From positions 1-37,516 of IMG/VR virus record IMGVR_UViG_3300027668_000044: 37,516 nt of DNA. One strand, given 5' to 3'. Position numbers and translations under genes: made by a program. The DNA is from a virus. The notes beneath the pieces are model-generated. The model was not told where the DNA came from. It was given only the letters and a program-made list of their open reading frames with translations, and searched no databases. Positions 19,977-26,947 of this stretch are shown piece by piece. Each line of letters starts with the position of its first letter. Positions within the stretch are counted from its first letter, which is position 1.

Positions 19977-19997
19977 CTTATTTAGAATGAGTCTAAA
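19977..19997 (+). repeat. CTTATTTAGAA repeat, copy with inverted repeat
   Basis: The 11-mer matches the copies at 15079, 18624 and 18794; here TTTAGA-n5-TCTAAA forms an inverted repeat (19981-19997). Confidence 0.6.
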
Positions 19998-20014
19998 TAG
20001 CCTATATGGTGTAT

Positions 20015-20037
20015 GGGTGGGTCATAGGGGGGGGTGG
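20015..20037 (+). other. G-run cluster, possible G-quadruplex
   Basis: GGG-T-GGG-TCATA-GGGGGGGG supplies four runs of three G with loops of 1, 5 and 2 bases, satisfying the usual quadruplex rule. Such a cluster is striking in AT-rich DNA. It lies in the putative packaging region. Confidence 0.6.
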
Positions 20038-20137
20038 TGATAGATAAGCAATTTATGTACACTATAGCACACAAACAGCCATCACAGGGCGACCCAAAGC
20101 ATGTTAAATTAAAAAACTTTTCTAAAAGGATGTTTTA

Positions 20138-20159
20138 CCCCTCATTTACGTAAAAGGGG
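20138..20159 (+). other. Hairpin with palindromic TTTACGTAAA core
   Basis: CCCCT (20138-20142) and AGGGG (20155-20159) flank the 10-bp perfect palindrome TTTACGTAAA (20145-20154), a possible dimer-binding site or RNA hairpin. Confidence 0.5.
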
Positions 20160-20175
20160 CTTATACTCAAGGGGG

Positions 20176-20197
20176 TCTAGTATTCGCACTAGATTTT
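20176..20197 (+). terminator. Small hairpin with T-run
   Basis: TCTAGT (20176-20181) pairs with ACTAGA (20188-20193) around a 6-base loop, followed by TTTT. Weak terminator or structural element in the pre-terminase region. Confidence 0.4.
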
Positions 20198-20237
20198 GAG
20201 ATTTGAGGTTATTATGCACTTTATGTAATATATTACC

Positions 20238-20268
20238 TTGACTTCTAAGTTATTTTTACTTATATTTG
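20238..20268 (+). promoter_or_regulatory. Bacteroidetes-type promoter of the terminase operon
   Basis: TTG (20238-20240), a 20-base spacer and TATATTTG (20261-20268) match the consensus exactly. It probably drives the terminase genes. Confidence 0.85.
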
Positions 20269-20295
20269 CAAATAAATTTTATGCACAAGAAAATA

Positions 20296-20748
20296 ATGGA
20301 AGAGAAAGAAGATATTAAGGTTGAAATAAGTGCCTCTGGTCTGGGGAATATTCAGACTAAGTTTGAAGGGAAGGCAACTAAGCTAGAAGCTCATAAGAGA
20401 ACTTCAGAGATAGTTAGATTAGTTTTACAAGGTGTGAGGTATACTGACATAATTGAGTATTGCGATAAGAATTGGGGCATACAAAAAAGGCAAGCATCTA
20501 TATATTATAAGAGAGCTTTACAGTATTTTAAAGAACAGTTTGATGAAGAGAAGCAATATGAGGTTGATAAGCACACTATGATGTTATATGACTTATATAC
20601 TAAGGGCTATAAGAGTGGAGACTTAAATATCTGCAGATTATTACTTCAAGATATAGCTAAGATGAAAGGAATAGCAATAGATAGAGTAGATGTAACAAGT
20701 GGGGGTGATTCGTTTGTGTTTAACTATACAAAGCCTGAAGATGAGTAA
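20296..20748 (+). CDS. Terminase small subunit
   Basis: The 150-residue protein (from ATG 20296; ATG 20281 is an alternative only 12 bases after the -7 box) has HKRTSEIVRLVLQGVRYTDIIEYCDKNWGIQKRQASIYYKRALQYFKEQ, a helix-turn-helix followed by helices typical of small terminase proteins, then NICRLLLQDIAKMKGIAIDRVDV, another common terminase-small feature. It would recognise the packaging site and load the large subunit. It lies 0.7 kb upstream of the large subunit in the same operon. Confidence 0.75.
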   Translation: MEEKEDIKVEISASGLGNIQTKFEGKATKLEAHKRTSEIVRLVLQGVRYTDIIEYCDKNWGIQKRQASIYYKRALQYFKEQFDEEKQYEVDKHTMMLYDLYTKGYKSGDLNICRLLLQDIAKMKGIAIDRVDVTSGGDSFVFNYTKPEDE

Positions 20749-20784
20749 TAAATATAATAAACCCAAACTCAATAGTTTTACAGG

Positions 20785-20805
20785 TTGTTTTGACAAGCAA
20801 AACAA
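20785..20805. other. Perfect hairpin between terminase small subunit and next gene
   Basis: TTGTTTTG (20785-20792) pairs perfectly with CAAAACAA (20798-20805) around ACAAG. No U-tract follows. CACATTTG at 20809-20816, with a TTG 21 bases upstream inside the hairpin, resembles a weak promoter, recalling the hairpin-promoter overlap at 7804-7846. Confidence 0.5.
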
Positions 20806-20918
20806 TTACACATTTGTTTAAAGTAATTAATCAATCTGAAAAACAAAATAGTTTTCAAAAATAATAAAAATAAAATTAACAATCAAGAAACTTTTAGAAT
20901 AACTTAAATAAAATAAAA

Positions 20919-21239
20919 ATGAATATAGACTTAAGATTTAAAGTATCGGTATTAGATACAAGAGGGAAAGACGCTGTTAGTGATAGTGGCTCTTTAATTA
21001 AAATGCAAATAATATTTAAAACCAAAATGTTCAAGATTGCTGAACTTAAGCTTTCTGAAGTAAGAGCTTTATTAGGAGCTACAGCAGATTATAGGTCTAT
21101 AGAGGCTAATACTACTCAGCAGTACACTGGAGACACAGATGTGCCAGCAGTAGTAACAAGTATAACACAAGAAAAATTTATTGCCTGGGCAAAAACATAT
21201 AACCAGAGTCAGGCGTTACAAATACTAGATGTTTTATAA
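20919..21239 (+). CDS. Hypothetical protein between terminase genes
   Basis: The 106-residue protein is beta-rich at the start (MNIDLRFKVSVLDTRGKDAV, LIKMQIIFKTKMFKIAELKLSEVRALL), then a Thr-rich loop and a C-terminal helix (QEKFIAWAKTYNQSQALQIL). No family is recognised. A 170-base gap with a hairpin separates it from the small terminase. Its stop shares a base with the next ATG. Confidence 0.65.
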   Translation: MNIDLRFKVSVLDTRGKDAVSDSGSLIKMQIIFKTKMFKIAELKLSEVRALLGATADYRSIEANTTQQYTGDTDVPAVVTSITQEKFIAWAKTYNQSQALQILDVL

Positions 21240-21427
21240 TGGGGAAAAAAATAAATACTTTTAAAAGATTTGAGAAATTTTTTGGTAGCAAGTCAAACTG
21301 GGAATCAACTATATTAGTAATAATAGTCCTTTTTTGGTTAACACCTATAATGGTAACTTACTTTATATTAAAATTTGGCATAATCATTCCAATAGGTAAC
21401 TTGCTTGGCGGTAAAAAGAAAAAATGA
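21239..21427 (+). CDS. Small membrane protein
   Basis: The 62-residue protein has a basic N-terminus (KKINTFKRFEKFFGSK), a hydrophobic helix (TILVIIVLFWLTPIMVTYFIL) and a second short hydrophobic region before the lysine end. It overlaps the gene before it by one base and the terminase by 4 bases (ATGA), so it belongs to the packaging operon. Function unknown. Confidence 0.65.
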   Translation: MGKKINTFKRFEKFFGSKSNWESTILVIIVLFWLTPIMVTYFILKFGIIIPIGNLLGGKKKK

Positions 21428-22737
21428 AGATAGACTTTACGCCAACAATAAAACAGCATCAGGCTTGGGAATATCTACATGATAAGTCCAGCTCTGAAAT
21501 TTTATTTGGAGGAAGTGCTGGCGGTGGTAAATCATACTTTGGAGCAGCCTGGTTGCTGTATTCGTGTTTGAGATACCCAGGCACAAGGTGGCTTATGGGT
21601 CGTGCTGTATTGAAAACACTTAAAGAGACTACTCTTAACTCATTTTTTAGTGTTTGCTCAGATTGGGGTGTAAAGAAAGGCGAGACCTATAAGTTTAATG
21701 CACAATCCAATGTTATTGAATTTGTGAATGGTAGTCAAATATTACTAAAAGACCTTTACCAGTACCCTGCAGACCCAAATTTTGATTCACTCGGCTCACT
21801 TGAGATTTCTGGAGCTTTCATTGATGAGGTTAATCAATGTACTGAGAAAGCTAAGAATGTTGTAGCCTCAAGGGTTAGATATAAACTTTCTGATTTTGAC
21901 CTTCGGCCAAAAATGCTTATGTCGTGCAATCCAGCTAAGAACTGGGTTTATGATTTCTATAAGCAGTGGAGGGATGATAACCTACCAGAGCATCAGAAAT
22001 TTGTTCAAGCAAAACTTAAAGACAATCCTCACATCTCTGAATACTATGAAGAGCAGTTAAGAAAGCTTGACCCTGTTTCAAGAGAGAGGCTTTTGCATGG
22101 TAATTGGGAATATGATGAGGGTAAAGATAAATTATTTGAATATGAGGCCCTTTTAGACTGTTTTAAGAACTCTGTAGAGGAAAGTAGTGAAAAGTTCCTG
22201 TCTTGTGACGTAGCTTTGATGGGAAGTGATAAAATGGTAATAACTCGCTGGTCTGGGATGACTGTTGAGGAAATAATTACCAGAGATAAAAGTTCAGCTA
22301 ATAGTATAGAGGTTTTAATAAAAGAATTGGCAGATACCCATAATATACCAAGAAAAAACATAATAATTGATTCTGATGGCGTAGGACAGTATCTTTCTCA
22401 TTATATGAAGGGAGTAGTGCCATTTATAAACAATTCCAAAGCTATGAAGGCCGAAAACTACAAAAATTTAAAGAGTCAGTGTTATTACAAGCTTGCCGAA
22501 CAGATTAACGCAGGCAACATACATATAAAATGCAAGAAAATAGATATTAGAAATAAAATAATTGAAGAGCTAGAGGTTGTTAGAAGGAAAAATATTGACT
22601 TAGATGGGAAACTTGCTATACTTTCTAAAAAAGAAGTTAAAGCAGCTATAGGTCGCTCACCTGATTATGCAGATAGTTTGATGATGAGGATGAGGTATTT
22701 ATTTGATGGAGGCAAGAAGATATTGGCATGGGCATAA
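21424..22737 (+). CDS. Terminase large subunit
   Basis: The 437-residue protein has an ATPase domain with Walker A GGSAGGGKS (29-37) and Walker B AFIDEVNQ (about 131-138, Glu135), an aromatic/basic adenine motif region, and a nuclease domain from about 255 on: SCDVALMGSDKMVITRW, IIIDSDGVGQYLSHYM, and PDYADSLMMRMRY near the C-terminus, in which the Asp residues would bind metal. It packages DNA into the prohead with the small subunit. The length is typical of the Terminase_6 family. It overlaps the previous gene by 4 bases. Confidence 0.95.
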   Translation: MKIDFTPTIKQHQAWEYLHDKSSSEILFGGSAGGGKSYFGAAWLLYSCLRYPGTRWLMGRAVLKTLKETTLNSFFSVCSDWGVKKGETYKFNAQSNVIEFVNGSQILLKDLYQYPADPNFDSLGSLEISGAFIDEVNQCTEKAKNVVASRVRYKLSDFDLRPKMLMSCNPAKNWVYDFYKQWRDDNLPEHQKFVQAKLKDNPHISEYYEEQLRKLDPVSRERLLHGNWEYDEGKDKLFEYEALLDCFKNSVEESSEKFLSCDVALMGSDKMVITRWSGMTVEEIITRDKSSANSIEVLIKELADTHNIPRKNIIIDSDGVGQYLSHYMKGVVPFINNSKAMKAENYKNLKSQCYYKLAEQINAGNIHIKCKKIDIRNKIIEELEVVRRKNIDLDGKLAILSKKEVKAAIGRSPDYADSLMMRMRYLFDGGKKILAWA

Positions 22738-22788
22738 AAGTTCCAAACATTAGACAAGAAAATGTAAAGTTTTTCTTATAATTGCATT

Positions 22789-23187
22789 ATGTATAATGAG
22801 AATGAGATTTTTTGTTTAAATAGATGGCATGAAGGTATAGTTTTAGAGTATTTATCAGACATTCAATCTATAATTGATATGTCTACAGCAGAAGATGATG
22901 ATTATGAGGCTTTTTTAGATGTTTTGACACAAATAATAATAGTTCACAACCAAAATGGAGAAGATTCTTATTTAGACACAATATTTAGGAGTGAGTGGCT
23001 TTATTCTCTACCTAACATGGTTTATTGGGCTGCACTTGGGTATCTTGCTGTATTACCTAAAAATGAAGAAGAAATTGATATAATAGTAACAAAGTTAGCT
23101 AAAAGATTAACGAAAGTCAATGAAAGGATAGGAAAAATGGTTTTAATCAATCCTTTTGTAGATGGAGATAAAACAATACTTAATTAA
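22789..23187 (+). CDS. Hypothetical tail-region protein
   Basis: The 132-residue protein is acidic and helical (EGIVLEYLSDIQSIIDMSTAEDDDYEAFLDVLTQIIIVHNQ, EEEIDIIVTKLAKRLTKVNER). It starts the tail block, 51 bases after the terminase stop. Its stop shares one base with the next gene. No family is recognised; position suggests a tail assembly or completion protein. Confidence 0.65.
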   Translation: MYNENEIFCLNRWHEGIVLEYLSDIQSIIDMSTAEDDDYEAFLDVLTQIIIVHNQNGEDSYLDTIFRSEWLYSLPNMVYWAALGYLAVLPKNEEEIDIIVTKLAKRLTKVNERIGKMVLINPFVDGDKTILN

Positions 23188-23891
23188 TGAAAAATATTAC
23201 GATAAACGAAGTTGAAGTTGAAATACCAACATCTTGGGTAGATGTAACCTTTGAGAGGTTTTGTGGATTTAATGAGATTGTTAAGATGCAGCCTACAGAG
23301 TCTGAGGTTGAGGAGATGTTTAGTGAATCAAATGATGAGGTAAGACAACTTGAATTAAGCCTTTTACAAATAAATCAAAATACAACCCTTGCTTGCTACT
23401 GGACTGGACTTAGTGAGGAGGAAATATCTGTGTGTAATATAGATGATATAGAGGAAATCTTAACATCAATAAGTTTTTTAAATGATATTTATACTCCTAT
23501 AGCTTTGGATAAGTTTACATTTAAAAATGATGTATACTATCTACCAGAACCAGGAATGGCTACTGAAAATTTTGGTACTTTTATTGAAGCTGAACAAATA
23601 GAGCTTCATAATAAAAAGCTTGAGACTGGAGATTTAACTGTATTAACAAAACAAGTAGCAATACTTTGTAGACAGAAGGGAGATAAGAGAGGACTAGTTA
23701 ATGATGCTTTAATAGATAAAAGAGCTGAAGAGTTTAAACAATTAGATATGGCAACCATTTGGGATGTCGGTTTTTTTTTGACAATACACGAAAACTCATT
23801 AATGAAACGTTTCCTAACCTTAGCTCATCAGGAGGAGATTCAAAAGCTAAAATTGCTGCTGACAGAACCATTGGAGGGTACGGATGGTTAA
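23187..23891 (+). CDS. Tail assembly chaperone, short form (gpG-like)
   Basis: The 234-residue protein, acidic and helical (DVTFERFCGFNEIVKMQPTE, EISVCNIDDIEEILTSISF), precedes the tail hub and tape measure genes, the usual site of the G/GT chaperone pair. In its final fifth the codons GGT TTT TTT TTG (T-run 23771-23779) form a -1 slippery site that fuses it to the overlapping frame ending at 24055. The product would coat the tape measure protein during tail assembly. The family call rests on context and the frameshift. Confidence 0.75.
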   Translation: MKNITINEVEVEIPTSWVDVTFERFCGFNEIVKMQPTESEVEEMFSESNDEVRQLELSLLQINQNTTLACYWTGLSEEEISVCNIDDIEEILTSISFLNDIYTPIALDKFTFKNDVYYLPEPGMATENFGTFIEAEQIELHNKKLETGDLTVLTKQVAILCRQKGDKRGLVNDALIDKRAEEFKQLDMATIWDVGFFLTIHENSLMKRFLTLAHQEEIQKLKLLLTEPLEGTDG

Positions 23892-24055
23892 ACAGCGTTT
23901 ATGATGTAGCAAAGCAGGGTATTTTTACGTTACCAACACAATCTCCTCTTAATAGTGTGTTGTTGACAGAGCTAAATGAAGTTTTAACATATTTGTCTTG
24001 GAAAAACGCATGCGTTGATTATGAAAAGACTTATAACGATTTAAACAAAAGATAA
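23187..24055 (+). CDS. Tail assembly chaperone, frameshifted long form (gpGT-like)
   Basis: A -1 slip at T TTT TTT (23771-23777) moves ribosomes from the frame of 23187 into a frame whose C-terminal part reads RTIGGYGWLNSVYDVAKQGIFTL, LLTELNEVLTYLSWKNACVDY, ending at 24055. The downstream frame has no good start of its own (only TTG 23759, inside the upstream gene), which supports expression only as a fusion. The fused length would be about 288 residues. The extension is the part that normally contacts the tail tube. Confidence 0.7.
23771..23779 (+). promoter_or_regulatory. Programmed -1 ribosomal frameshift site (T9)
   Basis: Nine T follow GTCGG; in frame they read GGT TTT TTT TTG. T TTT TTT fits the X-XXY-YYZ heptamer and gives a -1 slip into the overlapping frame that runs on to 24055. 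No clear downstream pseudoknot is obvious by eye. Confidence 0.75.
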
Positions 24056-24058
24056 AAC

Positions 24059-24319
24059 ATGGCAGAAACTAAAACATGTGTTCATTGTGAGGGAGGCCTT
24101 AGCTCATGCTCTTGTGCTTGGAAGGGTACTACAGACAAGAAGATTGTACATAAGCAGTGTTATGCCCAGTATGAGGCTGATTTAAAGAAAAAGCCTATAA
24201 CTTGTGCTTTCTGTGAGGATGAGTTTACTTCAAATCCATATTTTAAAACACAAGATGGTAACTTTGTTCACTTTGCATGTCAATATAAATACGAAAAACA
24301 ATTAATAAATAAAAAATAA
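24059..24319 (+). CDS. Double zinc-finger-like protein
   Basis: The 86-residue protein carries two similar units: CVHCEGGLSSCSC...HKQC and CAFCEDEFTSNPYF...HFAC, each with a CxxC and a downstream H-x2-C, as in LIM-like or treble-clef zinc binding. The two halves look like an internal duplication. It lies among tail genes, four bases after the chaperone stop, where a metal-binding protein is unusual; a role in tail assembly or as a regulatory factor are both possible. Confidence 0.75.
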   Translation: MAETKTCVHCEGGLSSCSCAWKGTTDKKIVHKQCYAQYEADLKKKPITCAFCEDEFTSNPYFKTQDGNFVHFACQYKYEKQLINKK

Positions 24320-24321
24320 CT

Positions 24322-25017
24322 ATGGCTATCCCTTTAGTATACGACTTAAATAAATTAATGACAGACTTTAAAGCTTGTGCAGATGCAGCAGGTTTTTGTA
24401 CTGTAAAACTTGGTTCTCCAGATAAAATAAATTTTGACCACAACATCTGTTATGACCTTTTAAATATAGATTACCCATCATCATACATAGTTGAGGGTAT
24501 CAAAGAAGTTTATAGTTTTAATTTAGTAATAGCAAGGCCTATACAGTCTGGTAGTACGCAGGGTATTCAGATATTTGATGACTATACTGTAGCTATAATG
24601 GCAGAGCTTGAAATAAAATTTTGGAATATGATTTCTTGCCTTGCATTTGGTATTAGTGGTGGTGGAGGTTGTAAAGCTCATATACCTAAACATAAAATAA
24701 CAATAGATAGAGATTTTGGTGTTTTTAATGATAAGCTAGTAGCCTTGCGTATTCGTTTTGATGCTATAGCTAATATTGCTGTTACTGTAGACCCTTGTAG
24801 CACTTCTGGGCCAAGTAACCCATCTGGATGTGATGAGCCTTGCCAAGATTACTTTGGGGCTTGTGGTTGTACAGACCCTATGGCTATCAATTATAATCCT
24901 GGAGCAGGAGTTGATGATGGAACTTGCTGTTATGGTGCAGGAGAAGAGCCTTGTGTTGATGATAATGGTGTTTTCCCTCCACAATTTCCTGCTAATCAAA
25001 CTTCTAATCCAAACTAA
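24322..25017 (+). CDS. Tail protein with a C-terminal Bacteroidetes-type GCTDP motif
   Basis: The 231-residue protein has an N-terminal alpha/beta domain (residues about 1-155) like tail-terminator or tail-completion proteins. The Cys-rich C-terminus contains GCTDPMAINYNPGAG followed by DDGTC (182-202), a motif found as repeats in surface proteins of Bacteroidetes and similar to calcium-binding thrombospondin type 3 loops. Further CxxC and CVDD units follow. It overlaps the next gene by one base. The tail assignment comes from context. Confidence 0.65.
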   Translation: MAIPLVYDLNKLMTDFKACADAAGFCTVKLGSPDKINFDHNICYDLLNIDYPSSYIVEGIKEVYSFNLVIARPIQSGSTQGIQIFDDYTVAIMAELEIKFWNMISCLAFGISGGGGCKAHIPKHKITIDRDFGVFNDKLVALRIRFDAIANIAVTVDPCSTSGPSNPSGCDEPCQDYFGACGCTDPMAINYNPGAGVDDGTCCYGAGEEPCVDDNGVFPPQFPANQTSNPN

Positions 25018-25556
25018 TGAGTATATTTGAAAATATAGCTCAATTATTATTTCAATCCCAAGGGAATCCTGTTAGGATTATGCAGCAAAAGTTGAAAACA
25101 GCGATAAGACCTGGTAATAAAATGGCACAAAGCTTCAGAACAACAGGTAGAACAGCAGATAGTATAAGGGGAGAGAAACCAACAATAATAGCCAGCGAAC
25201 TTGCTTGGAAGTTTGAATCAAATGAATCCGCTATAAGATTAAATAATGGGGGTTCTTTAAAGGGTAGGGGGAGTTCTGATGTTCCTTACAGTGGTAAAGG
25301 AGGAGGAGGTAAAAGTGATTACATAGGAGCTTTAATGTCTTGGGCACAAAACAAATATCAAGTAGATGAAATTACAGCAAAAAGAATTGCATTTAGTGTT
25401 GCTGCTGCAGCTAAAAACAACGGAAAGACAGTTAATGCAGATGGATGGTTAGATGATGCTAAGAAAGCTATTGATATTCAAATCAGTAAGGATTTAGAAG
25501 CGATTATAGCTTCACAAATCAATATAAAAATAAATAAAACACTAAAATTCAGATAA
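25017..25556 (+). CDS. Tail completion/neck protein (HK97 gp10-like)
   Basis: The 179-residue protein has a basic N-terminal region, a Gly-rich loop (NNGGSLKGRGSSDVPYSGKGGGGKSDYIGAL) and helices with WAQNKYQVDEITAKRIAFSVAAAAKNNGKTVNADGWLDDA. This GAL..W...KY...A...A..IA.AA pattern is seen in Bacteroidetes phage tail completion proteins of HK97 gp10 type. It shares one base with the upstream stop and is followed by the large tail protein genes. Confidence 0.65.
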   Translation: MSIFENIAQLLFQSQGNPVRIMQQKLKTAIRPGNKMAQSFRTTGRTADSIRGEKPTIIASELAWKFESNESAIRLNNGGSLKGRGSSDVPYSGKGGGGKSDYIGALMSWAQNKYQVDEITAKRIAFSVAAAAKNNGKTVNADGWLDDAKKAIDIQISKDLEAIIASQINIKINKTLKFR

Positions 25557-25557
25557 T

Positions 25558-26946
25558 ATGGCTGCAATAAATTTCAATATATCTCAACAACCTCATGGAC
25601 ATTTTGTAAGCTGTCAAAGACCTATAGTTGTTGAAATTAAGGTAACTGGAGTTACAATTCCAGCTTTTTTTAGAGGTAAGTTATGGATAGAAAAAACTGC
25701 TGGTCAATCTGATTATGTAGATACAGGAGTTAGTATGAATGGATATTCTGATTCAGCTGATGGGGTTTATTCTTTTAATCTTGCTGAGTATTGTAGACAA
25801 TACTTTATTCAAGAACCTGTTTTTTATAATCAGAATTGGTGCATGAATTGGCGACAAATGATAGCCAGAAAGTTTAAATTAGAGGTGTTCCCTGTTCAAT
25901 ACCAACTAGGAGGTGGATTACTTCCTGATTCAAGTAATTTTAAGGAAACAAAGTCATTTATAGCTGTCCCTACAAATACATCAGTTGAAGAATCAAATTC
26001 TACAGCTAATGATTATATAAGAGTTGATAAATATGTAATGAATGGCACTAATACCAGTCAAGTGCCTTGGACTGGGAGTGGTTTTAATCGCTTCACCACT
26101 AATATGCCACCCAATAATGTCATAGATGTTAGTCAAGGGTTTTTCTACTTTCTTCCTTTGATGCACAGAGGTGCTACTAATAGAGTAGGACAGATGTCTG
26201 TTAGAAATGGTTCTGGGGTAACTGCAATCCTACCTTGCCTCTCATCCACATTTACAGACCATGTAGGCCTTCACATACACCCTATTATACTTGAATTTTG
26301 GTTAACTTTGGTTTCTGGTTCTCTAACCTCTCATCTTACTGATGCTAATGGCGACTTAAATACTGACTCTATGAGAATACAAATAAAGTATCATAATGCA
26401 ACTACAGGAGCTTTTATAAGAAGTGGCCCTAAAGCATATTATAAGTTAATGGATAGCACTAAAGAATGTAGTGATGCTCAAGGAACTAACTTTATATTCA
26501 GGAATATGCTTGGAAATATGGATTTCTTTAGAGCTACAGGGACTGAAAGTAAAGAACTAACTATGTCAGGAACTGAATTTGATAAACATACAAAATTTTT
26601 AAGGAGTGAAACTAATAATTTTGGGATAATGAGAGGGGAGCACAATATAACAAACTTATGGGGTGAAAGAAATGAAATGATTAGTGTTTTTTCTCAACCA
26701 TTAACTAGAGAACAAGTTAAGTGGATTGAAGAAATGATAATGTCTCCTCAAGTTTGGATAACAGGCAAGGTAGGTGATTGGGTTGATACCGAATCAACAA
26801 GTAACTTAGCTCTTTACGAAGATATGGGTCTTATAGCTATTAATATCATAAAAGGTTCGTATAAATTGTATTCAACAGAAAGAAACCATTCTTTTATAGA
26901 GTTTAAGTATAAGTTTTCAGAAAGTACACTAACACAAAAAATGTAA
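25558..26946 (+). CDS. Large tail protein (distal tail-like)
   Basis: The 462-residue protein is beta-rich at the start (NISQQPHGHFVSCQRPIVVEI), with a middle part with FIFRNMLGNMDFFRATG and HKYTKFLRSETNNFGIMRGEHNI-type stretches and a helix REQVKWIEEMIMSPQVWI near the end. The final part (KGSYKLYSTERNHSFIEFKYKFSESTL) resembles the end of distal tail or hub proteins of Bacteroidetes phages. It probably joins the tail tube to the tip. It precedes the tape measure, unlike the usual order. Family assignment is tentative. Confidence 0.6.
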   Translation: MAAINFNISQQPHGHFVSCQRPIVVEIKVTGVTIPAFFRGKLWIEKTAGQSDYVDTGVSMNGYSDSADGVYSFNLAEYCRQYFIQEPVFYNQNWCMNWRQMIARKFKLEVFPVQYQLGGGLLPDSSNFKETKSFIAVPTNTSVEESNSTANDYIRVDKYVMNGTNTSQVPWTGSGFNRFTTNMPPNNVIDVSQGFFYFLPLMHRGATNRVGQMSVRNGSGVTAILPCLSSTFTDHVGLHIHPIILEFWLTLVSGSLTSHLTDANGDLNTDSMRIQIKYHNATTGAFIRSGPKAYYKLMDSTKECSDAQGTNFIFRNMLGNMDFFRATGTESKELTMSGTEFDKHTKFLRSETNNFGIMRGEHNITNLWGERNEMISVFSQPLTREQVKWIEEMIMSPQVWITGKVGDWVDTESTSNLALYEDMGLIAINIIKGSYKLYSTERNHSFIEFKYKFSESTLTQKM

Positions 26947-26947
26947 T

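Larger units (their letters stand above)
19966..20237. other. Non-coding structured region upstream of terminase
   Basis: No convincing gene. It contains a CTTATTTAGAA copy with inverted repeat TTTAGA/TCTAAA (19977-19997), a G-run cluster (20015-20037), a CCCCT/AGGGG hairpin around the perfect palindrome TTTACGTAAA (20138-20159) and a TCTAGT/ACTAGA hairpin followed by TTTT (20176-20197). Position just before the small terminase gene makes it a candidate packaging (cos/pac) site. Confidence 0.6.

Noticed and set aside
20060-20110. Possible tRNA in the non-coding region
   Set aside because: No cloverleaf with acceptor stem, T-arm GTTCxA and anticodon arm could be built by eye.
20266-20280. TTG start for the small terminase gene
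   Set aside because: It lies inside the TATATTTG promoter box; ATG 20281 or 20296 is downstream of the expected transcript start.
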